A stretch of DNA of 41,602 nucleotides from an uncultured Coriobacteriaceae bacterium. GTDB lineage: Bacteria > Actinomycetota > Coriobacteriia > Coriobacteriales > Atopobiaceae. How positions within the stretch are numbered: the stretch's first letter is position 1; every line of letters starts with the position of its first letter. Where the stretch lies: contig CACZFB010000001.1 of NCBI GenBank assembly GCA_902780305.1, positions 103,315-144,916 on the forward strand, given 5' to 3'. A program made the translations under genes and the position numbers. The notes beneath the pieces were generated by a model. That model was not told the origin of the DNA and made no database searches. It saw only the letters and a program-made list of their open reading frames with translations. Shown in pieces: positions 25,574-34,100 of the stretch.

Positions 25574-25576
25574 TTG
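25547..25576. repeat. GGGGGTAACCCCC palindrome overlapping a gene 3' end
   Basis: CAATCGAAGGGGGTAACC continues into CCCATTGATTG: a single unit of the family otherwise seen as inverted pairs. It lies across the last eight codons and stop of the DMT transporter gene. Confidence 0.8.
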
Positions 25577-25598
25577 ATTCCCTGCCCGCTGGGCGCAT

Positions 25599-25764
25599 CT
25601 GCTGGAATGCTCTGTCGTGGCACAGATTCTGCTAGGATTCGCTGTCGTGGCGCCAGCGCTTTGCATCTCAGCAGATTTTGTGCCACTAGTTTAATTCTCG
25701 GCAGATTTCTTGCCACGAGATCGAATCCCAGCAGACCCCCTGCCACGGCCTCGCCTTTTGGCAG
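25599..25764. repeat. Array of 24-bp motifs at exact 30-bp period, in two opposed blocks
   Basis: Four units start at 25651, 25681, 25711 and 25741. Each has the form (T/C)GCCA(C/G)-N12-(G/C/A)GCAG followed by a 6-base spacer. Two more units, at 25599 and 25629, are in the opposite orientation (CTGCT-N13-GTGGC). The blocks meet at the palindrome TGGCGCCA (25648-25655). Ends are conserved and the middle 12 bases vary, though GAATCCCAGCAG or a close form recurs. The array ends about 70 bases before the FMN riboswitch. I see no related cas, integrase or transposase gene. It may be a protein-binding array or a set of RNA hairpins; function unknown. Confidence 0.85.
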
Positions 25765-25831
25765 AGCGTATCGGCCGGCTGAGTGCGTGGTACCGTCGGA
25801 CGCTTTCTCCACAACTCTGTGCTATGCTCTG

Positions 25832-25970
25832 TCCGTTGTTTCGGGGCGGGGTGCAATTCCCCACTGGCGGTGATGGAGCCAACGACGGCCCAAGCCCGCG
25901 CGCCGCACAAGGCGGCTGACCCGGTTGGAATCCGGGGCCAACGGTTACAGTCCGGACGAAAGAAACGGAG
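25832..25970 (+). ncRNA. FMN riboswitch (RFN element)
   Basis: The conserved pieces of the FMN aptamer are in order: TTTCGGGGCGGGGTGCAATT, CCCCACTGGCGGTGAT, a variable GC-rich arm, TGACCCGGTTGGAATCCGGG, then AACGGTTACAGTCCGGACGA and AAGAAACGG. The outer stem pairs CCGTTGTTTC with GAAAGAAACGG. It ends 8 bases before the ribU ATG and overlaps the GGAGG region at 25967-25971, so control is probably by hiding the ribosome site when FMN is bound. A TATGCT -10-like hexamer lies at 25823-25828. Confidence 0.95.
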
Positions 25971-25978
25971 GCGCCATC

Positions 25979-26569
25979 ATGGCCACCAATCTGAGCACAG
26001 CTACCAATCGACACGACGCGCATGCCACCACCGAGCAGGGCGCTGGCTGGAGCACCAAGCGCATAGCCATCACAGCCCTGCTCTGCGCGGTTTCCGCCAT
26101 CTGCACGCTGTTTTTGGAGTTCCCCATCATTCCCGGGGTCACGTTCCTCAAGTACGACCCCTCGGCCATCATCGCCCTCATCGCGGGCTTCGCCTTTGGG
26201 CCCGCCACGGGCGTGGTGGTGAGCACGGTGTCGTACCTCCCCCACATCGCCACGCAAAGCGGCATCTATGGCATGGTTATGGCCATCATCGCAACGCTGA
26301 GCCTGGTGCTGCCGGCATCGCTGGTGTACAAGCGCAACACGACGTTTCGCGGTGCGCTTGTGGGCATGGGCGTGGGCGCCGTGGTGTGCCTCGTTTGCTG
26401 CATAGCCGCAAACGTGGTGATCACCCCCATCTACATGGGTGCGCCCGCTCAGGTGGTCATCGACATGATCGTGCCCACGCTGCTGCCCTTTAATCTGGCG
26501 AAGATCGCCATCAACTGCGTGGTGTGCGCGCTGGTGTACAAGCCCGTTACCAAGGCGCTTGGCAACTAG
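25979..26569 (+). CDS. ribU: Riboflavin-specific ECF transporter S component
   Basis: A protein of 196 residues with about six membrane helices: IAITALLCAVSAICTLFLEF; IIALIAGFAFGPATGVVVST; MVMAIIATLSLVLPASLVYK; ALVGMGVGAVVCLVCCIAAN; then the last helix with FNLAKIAINCVVCALVYK. The KYDPSAI motif after the first helix is typical of RibU. GGAGG lies 8 bases before the ATG. Placement directly under an FMN riboswitch fixes the substrate as riboflavin with high confidence. An ATPase gene follows after three bases. Confidence 0.93.
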   Translation: MATNLSTATNRHDAHATTEQGAGWSTKRIAITALLCAVSAICTLFLEFPIIPGVTFLKYDPSAIIALIAGFAFGPATGVVVSTVSYLPHIATQSGIYGMVMAIIATLSLVLPASLVYKRNTTFRGALVGMGVGAVVCLVCCIAANVVITPIYMGAPAQVVIDMIVPTLLPFNLAKIAINCVVCALVYKPVTKALGN

Positions 26570-26572
26570 CCC

Positions 26573-28351
26573 ATGAGCGCATCCCACCCATCCGGCACGT
26601 GTGCGAGGCTCGAGCACGTAACGCTGCGCTACGACAACGGGACGCAGGCGCTCGAGGACCTCAGCCTGGAGGTGTTGCGGGGCGAGCACCTGTGTGTGCT
26701 GGGGGCAAACGGTTCGGGGAAGTCCACGCTGGCCTCGGTCCTGTGCGGGCTGCTCGCTCCCGACGAGGGTACCGTCAACCTCTTGGGCGAGGCGGTGTTC
26801 GACTCCTCGCGTACCCAGAGCGTCGACTTTCGTGCCTATAAGCGCGCCCGTCGCCGGCTAGGCTTGGTCTTTCAGAATCCTGACGACCAGATCGTGACCA
26901 CCGTTGTGGAGGAGGACGTCGCGTTCGGGCCGGAGAACCTGGGTGTGCCCTCGCACGAGATTGGCGAGCGTGTGGAGCGCGAGCTGCGTCGCGTGGCCAT
27001 GCAGGACTTTTCCAAGGCCAATCCCACGCGTCTCTCGGGTGGCCAGAAGCAGCGCGTGGCCATTGCGGGGGCGCTCGCCATGGAGCCTGAGGTGCTGGTG
27101 CTCGACGAGCCCGGGTCGCTGCTGGACGTGCGCGGACGCAAGGCCATCATGCGCGTGATGCGCCGCCTGCGAGACGCCGGCACCACCATCGTGCACATCA
27201 CGCACTTTATGGAGGAGGCGCTCGCGGCAGATCGCGTGGTGGTGCTCAGCCACGGGCGCGTGATGCTTGTGGGAACGCCTCGGGAGGTCTTCTTGCAAGC
27301 GGACGAAATCGGCCGCCTGGGCTTGGAGGAGCCATTCGTGGCGCGTCTCGCCCGACGTCTGAGCCTGCCTTGGACCTGCGACAAGACGGAGCTGGCGGAG
27401 CAATTCGTGCAGGCGTCGGACGTCCGGTGTCCAAGAGGCGCCATCGGCACCGACCAACGCAGCGGCGGCAGCGAGCCCGCCGTCAGGCGCGACCGCACAA
27501 CACGCTCCGACGAGGTCGTCGTCGCGGAGCGGGTGTCGTTTGCCTACCAGCGGGAACGCAAGGCGCTCGACGACGTCTCGCTGCGCGTGCACCAGGGCGA
27601 GTCCGTTGCCGTGGTGGGACAAACCGGATCGGGCAAGTCCACGTTGCTGCGTCTGCTCTGCGCACTGGAAGTGCCCGATGCGGGCACCGTGAGCGTGGAC
27701 GGCATAGGCACCGCGCGCAGGTGCGACCGACGCAGACTGCATGGCACCATTGGCTACGTGATGCAGCACCCCGAGCGACAGCTCTTTGCCGAGACGGTCC
27801 TCGACGACGTCGCGTTTGGCCCCACCAACTTGGGCCTTTCGGCAAGCGAGGTCTCCAGGCGCTGCCTGCATGCGTTGAACCTGGTAGGCCTCAACGGCCT
27901 TGGCCATGCGTCACCCTTCGAGCTCTCGGGCGGTCAGCAGCGCCTGTGCGCCATTGCGGGGGTGCTGGCCATGGAGCCAAAGCTGCTGGTGCTCGACGAG
28001 CCGACCGCCGGCCTCGACCCTCGTGGACGACGCGAGTTGCGTGTCCTGCTGGACGACCTGCACGCACACGGGGTAACGACCGTGCAGGTGACCCATGCCA
28101 TGGAGGACGCCGTGCGATGCGACCGCGTGGTGGTGCTCAACCAGGCACGCGTCATGCTGGAGGGCACGCCGGACGAGGTGTTCTGCGCAAAGAACGCGAG
28201 CGCGCTCGAGCAGGCGGGGCTCGGCCTTCCCGCGGCACTGGAGCTGGCACTCGAGCTCGAGGGGGCGGGCGTGCCGGAACTCGGCGACCCGCTCACGTTG
28301 GATGCGCTGGCCAGCGAGCTGGAGGGGCTGGTGGCAGAGCATGGCGCTTAG
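26573..28351 (+). CDS. Fused double ATPase of the ECF transporter (EcfA1-EcfA2)
   Basis: A protein of 592 residues with two complete ATPase domains. The first has GANGSGKST, VFQNPDDQIVTTVVEEDVAF, LSGGQKQRVAIAGALAMEP and LDEPGSLLD, with Gly where Thr is usual. The second, from about 305, has GQTGSGKST, VMQHPERQLFAETVLDDVAF, LSGGQQRLCAIAGVLAMEP and LDEPTAGLDPRGR. A polar linker of about 45 residues (about 265-310) joins them. A 70-residue acidic tail follows the second domain. In most bacteria the two ECF ATPases are separate proteins; here one chain should form the whole nucleotide-binding pair. It lies between ribU and ecfT in one operon, so it energises riboflavin uptake and possibly other S components. 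Confidence 0.92.
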   Translation: MSASHPSGTCARLEHVTLRYDNGTQALEDLSLEVLRGEHLCVLGANGSGKSTLASVLCGLLAPDEGTVNLLGEAVFDSSRTQSVDFRAYKRARRRLGLVFQNPDDQIVTTVVEEDVAFGPENLGVPSHEIGERVERELRRVAMQDFSKANPTRLSGGQKQRVAIAGALAMEPEVLVLDEPGSLLDVRGRKAIMRVMRRLRDAGTTIVHITHFMEEALAADRVVVLSHGRVMLVGTPREVFLQADEIGRLGLEEPFVARLARRLSLPWTCDKTELAEQFVQASDVRCPRGAIGTDQRSGGSEPAVRRDRTTRSDEVVVAERVSFAYQRERKALDDVSLRVHQGESVAVVGQTGSGKSTLLRLLCALEVPDAGTVSVDGIGTARRCDRRRLHGTIGYVMQHPERQLFAETVLDDVAFGPTNLGLSASEVSRRCLHALNLVGLNGLGHASPFELSGGQQRLCAIAGVLAMEPKLLVLDEPTAGLDPRGRRELRVLLDDLHAHGVTTVQVTHAMEDAVRCDRVVVLNQARVMLEGTPDEVFCAKNASALEQAGLGLPAALELALELEGAGVPELGDPLTLDALASELEGLVAEHGA

Positions 28352-29141
28352 GATTTCCATCGGACAATACGTCGCCGCCGACTCCGTGCTGCACCGGCTC
28401 GACCCACGCGCCAAGGTGGGCGCGGCTCTGGCAATCATGGTTTCGGTGTTCTTTATCCACGTGCCCATACAGCTCGTGCTGGGATTCGCCTTCATGCTCG
28501 GCGTGGTCGCGCTCTCGCGGGTGCCCGCAGGCAAGGTGCTTGACTCGCTGCGACCCGTGGTCGTGGTATTGCTGGTGCTGAGTCTGTTCAACCTCTTCCT
28601 CACAAGCACCGGCGAGGTGCTCGCGACCCTGGGCCCCCTGCGCATTACCACCGGCGGTGTTGAGGCCGCCCTCCTGTACAGCCTGCGCCTGGTAATCGGC
28701 GTGCTCGCGGGTGCGCTCATACTGCTCACCACCACGCCGTCGCAGCTCACCGACGCGTTCGACTCGCTGTTGGCCCCCCTCGCGCGGTTGGGCCTGCCCG
28801 CGCACGAGCTGGCCATGGTCTTCTCGCTCATGCTGCGCTTTATCCCCACGCTTGCCGACGAGGCCGCGGCGGTAACGGACGCGCAGACCTCACGCGGCGG
28901 GGCGCTCAGCGAGGGGTCGCCAATCAAGCGCGTGCGTGCCGTGGTGCCCATCGTGGTCGCGCTGCTGGCCAGCTCGCTGCACCACGCCAACGACCTGTCA
29001 CGGGCCCTGGACGCACGCTGCTACGAGGGTGGGGCCGCGCGCAGCCACTGGCATCCGCTACGCATGCGTCGTACCGACTGGCTCGCGCTCGTGGTGACCA
29101 CCGCGTACGTTGGAGCGCTACTGGCGCTTGGCATCTGGTAG
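28341..29141 (+). CDS. ecfT: ECF transporter transmembrane component EcfT
   Basis: A protein of 266 residues. It starts MALRISIGQYVAADSVLHRL, matching the usual G-Q-Y..DS..H.LDPR entry of EcfT. Helices follow at about 28-60, 70-90 and 105-130, with a last one at the C-terminus. The two coupling helices carry the A-x-R type motifs AQTSRGGAL and ALDARCYEGG, which contact the two ATPase domains. The ATG overlaps the end of the ATPase gene by 11 bases. It completes a self-contained ribU-ecfAA'-ecfT cassette under FMN control. Confidence 0.92.
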   Translation: MALRISIGQYVAADSVLHRLDPRAKVGAALAIMVSVFFIHVPIQLVLGFAFMLGVVALSRVPAGKVLDSLRPVVVVLLVLSLFNLFLTSTGEVLATLGPLRITTGGVEAALLYSLRLVIGVLAGALILLTTTPSQLTDAFDSLLAPLARLGLPAHELAMVFSLMLRFIPTLADEAAAVTDAQTSRGGALSEGSPIKRVRAVVPIVVALLASSLHHANDLSRALDARCYEGGAARSHWHPLRMRRTDWLALVVTTAYVGALLALGIW

Positions 29142-29184
29142 CGACCTGGTCGCCTCGCCTTCTGGGCCGCCGGCTGCTGATGCG

Positions 29185-29772
29185 CTAGGCCTCGGCCGCG
29201 CTCAGCCGCACACCCGAGCGGTCGGCAAGCCGTGCGTAGTCGGGGCCATGCCACACCGCAGACTCCCCCGGCCCCAGCACCACCGGCATGCGCGTATGGA
29301 ACGGGGCGACGTCCGCGTTGGGCTCGCAGGTTACCACCGAGAAGCGCTCGGCGTCGCACACGCCTGCCAGCAGGAACACCTGACGGCCGGGATAGCTAAA
29401 CCGCACGTCCTTGTGCGACGCGCGCCACGGCTCGAAGAAGCTGCGCACCGGCACCAGGCATCGCCCACCCGTAATGGGACCCGCCCACATGCCGCGGCCT
29501 GAGCGGGCCTGCGCAAGCGCCGTCTCGATGCGCGTGTTAAAGACGCGCTTGGACCTGCCGCCCAGCTGCGCCTCAAACCCCCAGGTACGCTCCATAACCC
29601 GCAGTCTCCCATCGTCATCCCACACGAACAGCGGCACCACGGCACCCGGATACGCATCGGGCACGATGGTGGCGAGGTCTCGAGACGGCACGCGCGCCCT
29701 CCCGGTCTGCTCGAGCGCGTCGAGCGCCTGCTCAAGCTCGGGTCGCTGCAGCGGAACCATCCTGTGGCACAT
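29185..29772 (-). CDS. SRAP/HMCES-family protein (YedK-like)
   Basis: A protein of 195 residues. The SRAP catalytic set is visible: Cys2 directly after the initiator Met, Asn79 in VFNTRIET, Glu114 in RCLVPVRSFFEPW and His159 in APFHTRMPVVL. Family members use Cys2 to form a stable thiazolidine cross-link with abasic sites in single-stranded DNA, protecting them during replication. CHRM replaces the more usual CGR(Y/F). Converges with ecfT, 43 bases apart. The GNAT-phosphoesterase gene lies upstream on the same strand, 50 bases away. Confidence 0.88.
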   Translation of the reverse strand: MCHRMVPLQRPELEQALDALEQTGRARVPSRDLATIVPDAYPGAVVPLFVWDDDGRLRVMERTWGFEAQLGGRSKRVFNTRIETALAQARSGRGMWAGPITGGRCLVPVRSFFEPWRASHKDVRFSYPGRQVFLLAGVCDAERFSVVTCEPNADVAPFHTRMPVVLGPGESAVWHGPDYARLADRSGVRLSAAEA

Positions 29773-29822
29773 GCGCCCTCCTCGGGATCGGGATTTGCCC
29801 TATGATATGCCCCCCGCGCGTC

Positions 29823-30902
29823 TCAGTCCACGGGCAGGCCGTGCAGCGCCGTCCATTCCTCGTCCGAGGGCAGCGCGGCGATTATCTGTCGTGCGGTAAC
29901 GGGCGCCATGTGATTGGCGTCCACGCCCACGTCGTAGCGGCGGATACCCAAGGTGCGCATCCTCCCGTTGTAGTCTCGCATGTCGGCGCCGCCGTGGCCG
30001 AAGTCCTCGAGGAGACTGTCCTGCGACAGGCTGTGGATATGCCCATGCAGCATGTAGCTGCCATGATACGCGCGGTCCCAGTCCAGCATGGGATAATGCG
30101 AGAGCACGAACTTGTAGCCGTCCCTGCGCACCTTGCCCACGTGCGCGTAGTACTCCACCACGTCGAACCCACCGGCGGTAACGAACTTGGACCGCGTGTC
30201 ATGGTTGCCCACGATCACGCTCACATGCTCGCAGGGAATGGCGGCACGCAGCCTGCGCACGTCCTCGACGCGCGGGTGGCATACGTCGCCCAGAATCCAC
30301 AGCTCGTCATCCCAGAGCAGGTGCTCTTCCAGATGGGCGAGTACGAAGTCGTCGTGCGCGTTCACGTCGTCGCCAAAGCCACGCCAGCGCGCGATGCCCT
30401 TGTCGCCAACGTGCAGGTCGGCGGTAAAGACGCGCGTGGCCGCGCGACAGGGGCCAACCGCCTGCTCGAGCACCACGGTGTCCTCGAGCCGCACGCCCGC
30501 CTCGAAGATGGGATGGTCGTAGCGGACCAGGATGTCCCCCTCGATGCGCCCGACCTGTACAAAGCCGCAGCTCAGGTAGAAGGAAACCGTAAGCGGCGAG
30601 TCGCCAGTACGCACCCGCAACCGTGCAAAGCGCCCGCGACACCGACGCAGCACGTACGCGACGAGCGCGCGCCCATACCCCATGCGCTGGCACTCGGGCA
30701 GGACGGCAAGGTTCTGCAGCTCGGCAAGTCCGTCTCCCTCGTCGGTAACGGCACACTCGGCGCACACCTGCCCCCGCTCGAGCGCCACATACACCGTCGA
30801 ACGTCCCAGGTAGCGCTCCACGTTGTCCCACTGCTCGTCGGCAAGCAGCAACAGATCGCGCAGGCGTCCCTTGTCCTCTTGTGCAACTTGCTCGATGCGC
30901 AT
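29823..30902 (-). CDS. GNAT acetyltransferase - metallophosphoesterase fusion
   Basis: A protein of 359 residues with two domains. Residues 1-145 are a GNAT fold with the acetyl-CoA loop QRMGYGRAL (72-80), the preceding strand ELQNLAVLPE, and FYLSCGFVQVGRIEGDILVR near its end. Residues 157-359 are a calcineurin-like phosphoesterase: FTADLHVGD (Asp162, His164), ILGDVCHP (Asp206), VGNHD (Asn233, His234), LSHYPML (His269) and LHGHIH (His288, His290). This subfamily often acts on small phosphoesters or nucleotides. The junction region (140-157) is short and without low-complexity sequence, and the frame is continuous, so the fusion looks real. Substrates of both halves are unknown. Confidence 0.88.
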   Translation of the reverse strand: MRIEQVAQEDKGRLRDLLLLADEQWDNVERYLGRSTVYVALERGQVCAECAVTDEGDGLAELQNLAVLPECQRMGYGRALVAYVLRRCRGRFARLRVRTGDSPLTVSFYLSCGFVQVGRIEGDILVRYDHPIFEAGVRLEDTVVLEQAVGPCRAATRVFTADLHVGDKGIARWRGFGDDVNAHDDFVLAHLEEHLLWDDELWILGDVCHPRVEDVRRLRAAIPCEHVSVIVGNHDTRSKFVTAGGFDVVEYYAHVGKVRRDGYKFVLSHYPMLDWDRAYHGSYMLHGHIHSLSQDSLLEDFGHGGADMRDYNGRMRTLGIRRYDVGVDANHMAPVTARQIIAALPSDEEWTALHGLPVD

Positions 30903-30961
30903 GGCCCTCCCCTCTTTGCGTTCATCTCATTCTACCCCCGTCGCCGTCACGTCGGCGGCAG

Positions 30962-31050
30962 TACAAAAGGGACAGTTCCCTGGACACAGGGGACTGTCCC
31001 CCGGACACAGGGGACTGTCCCCCGGACACAGGGGACTGTCCCTTTTGTCC
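30962..31050. repeat. Tandem GGGGACTGTCCCC palindromes (three units)
   Basis: TACAAAAGGGACAGTTCCCT opens the element. Three tandem copies of a 21-base unit (GGACACAGGGGACTGTCCCC) follow, and it closes with TTTTGTCC. Outer arms AAAAGGGACAG and CTGTCCCTTTT pair across the whole block. It lies between the divergent GNAT-fusion and purL genes. Confidence 0.9.
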
Positions 31051-31112
31051 AGCCCGCCCGCGACCGGGCCGCGAACCCTCCGACCGGCTTCCCCGCGCGC
31101 GCTTTGTCCTAT

Positions 31113-31143
31113 TTGCGTGGGCGCAGGCAACAACCGCTATTAT
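31113..31143 (+). promoter_or_regulatory. Candidate purL promoter
   Basis: TTGCGT at 31113-31118 and TATTAT at 31138-31143, spaced 19 bases, lie 39 bases before the purL ATG. The spacing is long, so support is moderate. Confidence 0.35.
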
Positions 31144-31181
31144 TAAGCAGTCACATGCACCCAACGAAGGGTAGGTTCTTC

Positions 31182-34100
31182 ATGGTCTCTCGCGTTTACG
31201 TCGAGAAAAAGCCCGGGTTCAACGTCGAGGCACGCGAGCTTGGTCACGAGCTGCGGCACACGCTGGGAATGTCGGGCCTAAAGAGCGTACGCATCATCAA
31301 CCGCTACGACGTGGAGGGCATCTCGAGCGAGCTGTTCGACTCCTGCGTGCCCACCGTCTTTAGCGAGCCCCAGTCCGACGACGTGTACTTCGAGCTGCCC
31401 GAGCTCGGTGACCGGGAGCACGTGTTTGCCGTGGAGTTCCTGCCCGGTCAGTTCGACCAGCGCGCGGCAAGCGCCAGCGAGTGCGTCCAGCTGATCAGCC
31501 AGGGCGAGCGGCCCGAGGTCGCCAGCGCCAAGGTGTACGTGCTGGAGGGCGACTTGGACGACGCCAGCATCCAACAGGTCAAGGACTACGTGATAAACCC
31601 CGTGGAGGCTCGCGAGGCCTCGCTCGACACACGCCCGACCCTCGCGATGGAGCTTACCGACCCACAGCCGGTGGAAGTGCTCGAGGGTTTTGGTGCGCTG
31701 GACGCCAAGGCGCTGGCCTCGTTTATCGAGGAGCGTGGTCTGGCCATGGACCTTGCCGACATCACCTTCTGTCAGCAGTACTTCGCGCAGGAGCACCGCG
31801 ATCCCACCATCACCGAGATCAAGATGATAGACACCTACTGGAGCGACCACTGCCGCCACACGACGTTTGGCACCGTGCTGGACGAGGTCGCCATCGACGA
31901 GCCTGTGGTGCAGGCCGCCTTCGACCGCTATCTGGCGCTGCGGCACGAGCTGGGCCGCGACGACAAGCCCGTCTGTCTCATGGACATGGGCACCATCGGC
32001 GCCAAGTACCTCGCGCACACCGGCCAGCTCACCGGGCTGGACGAGTCGGAAGAGATAAACGCCTGCACCGTAAAGGTGACCGTGGACGTGGACGGCACCG
32101 ATGAAGACTGGCTGTTCCTGTTTAAGAACGAGACGCACAACCACCCCACCGAGATCGAGCCCTTTGGTGGGGCTGCCACCTGCATTGGTGGTGCCATCCG
32201 CGACCCGCTCTCGGGTCGCAGCTATGTGTACCAGGCCATGCGCGTTACTGGTGCCGCCGACCCCACCGTACCCGTTGCCAACACGCTTCCCGGCAAGCTC
32301 CCGCAGCGCAAGCTCGTGCGCACTGCGGCGGCCGGCTACTCCAGCTACGGCAACCAGATCGGCCTGGCCACCGGCCAGGTGAGCGAGCTCTACCACCCTG
32401 GCTACGTCGCCAAGCGCATGGAGATCGGCGCCGTGGTGGGCGCCACGCCCGCAAGCCACGTGCGCCGCGAGTGCCCGGCTCCCGGCGACGTCATCGTTCT
32501 TCTGGGCGGTCGCACGGGCCGAGACGGCATTGGCGGTGCCACGGGCAGCTCCAAGGCACACAAACTCGAGAGCCTCACCACCTGCGGCGCCGAGGTGCAA
32601 AAGGGCAACGCCCCCATCGAGCGCAAGTTGCAGCGCCTCTTCCGCCGCGAGGACGCCTGCAGGCTCATCAAGCGCTGCAACGACTTTGGCGCCGGTGGCG
32701 TGAGTGTGGCCATCGGCGAGCTGGCAGACGGCCTGGACATCAACCTGGACCTCGTGCCCAAGAAGTACGAGGGTCTCGACGGCACCGAGCTGGCCATCTC
32801 CGAGAGCCAGGAGCGCATGGCCGTGGCGCTGGCACCCGAGGACGTGGACGAGTTCTTTGGCTATGCCCACGAGGAGAACCTCGAGGCGACGGCCGTGGCC
32901 ACCGTTACGGAGGAGCCACGCCTGCGCATGCACTGGCGCGGGGACGTGATCGTGGACGTGAGTCGCGAGTTCCTGGGGTCCAACGGCGCTCCCAAGCACC
33001 AGCGCGTGCACGTGCGCGCCGCCGAGGCATGGCGCCCCAGCTGGACCGGCGCAACGCTCTCCGAGCGCATGCGCTCGCTCGTCACCGACCTCAACGTGGC
33101 CTCCAACAAGGGCCTCTCGGAGCGGTTTGACTCCACCATCGGCGCCGCGAGCGCGCTCATGCCGTTTGGCGGGCGCACGCAGCTCACGCCCGCCATGGGC
33201 ATGGTGGCCAAGATGCCCGTGGACGGCGAGACGACCACCGTAAGCGGCATGGCCTGGGGCTACAACCCTTACCTTGCCAGCGCAAACCAGTTTAGCGGCG
33301 CCTACCTCGCGGTCGTGGAGTCGGTCGCGCGCCTCGTCGCCTGCGGTCTTGAGCACCGGCGCGCCTACCTCACCTTCCAGGAGTACTTCGAGCGCCTGCG
33401 AGACGACGCGGACCGCTGGGGCAAGCCCACCGCCGCCGTCCTGGGTGCGCTCATGGCGCAGATAGATTTGGGAATCGGCTCCATCGGCGGCAAGGACTCC
33501 ATGAGCGGCAGCTTCGAGGACCTCGACGTACCGCCCACGCTGGTGAGCTTTGCCACCGCGGTGGGCTCTCTGGACCGCGTGACCTCGCCCGAGTTCAAGG
33601 GCGCGGGCCATCGCGTGGTGGCCGTCGTGCCTGCCTACCAGCAGGACGGCATCACGCCCGACGCGCAGTCGCTCCTGCATGCCATGGACTACGTGGAGGG
33701 TCTCATCGGCTCAGGCAGTGCGCTTGCCGTGAGCACGCCGGGCTACGGCGGACCCGCGGAGGCACTGTTCAAGATGTGCGTGGGCAATCGCCTGGGGCTC
33801 GAGCTGGCACAATCCTACACCGCAGACGCCCTGTTCGGCCTGGCATACGGCAGCTTCGTGGTGGAGCTTGCCGACGGGGCCGAGGTGGCTCCGGCGGCAG
33901 ACGACGTAACCGTGGCACCCTTGGGCGTGACCACCAAGAACTACGAGTTCGCTGCCTGCGGCGAGCGTGCAGACCTCGCCGACCTGCAGGAGGCCTGGGA
34001 GGCGCGCCTCGAGCCCGTGTTCCCGTATCGCAAGCCCGGCGCGGCCGTGGAGGCCGTAAGCTGGCGGAGCGCCGACCATGCCACGACGGGCCCGCGTCCG

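Noticed and set aside
25599..25764. CRISPR array
   Set aside because: Spacers are only 6 bases, the variable part lies inside the motif, units occur in both orientations, and no cas gene is present.
25574..25873. 99-residue plus-strand protein before ribU
   Set aside because: Its repeated text mirrors the 30-bp DNA array and it runs into the FMN riboswitch.
30922..31164. Small proteins with repeated DSPLCPG or KGTVP text
   Set aside because: These frames are translations of the palindromic repeats and have no independent start or ribosome site.
31278..33680. Minus-strand frame of 800 codons opposite purL
   Set aside because: Antisense shadow of purL, which shows all expected motifs along its length.
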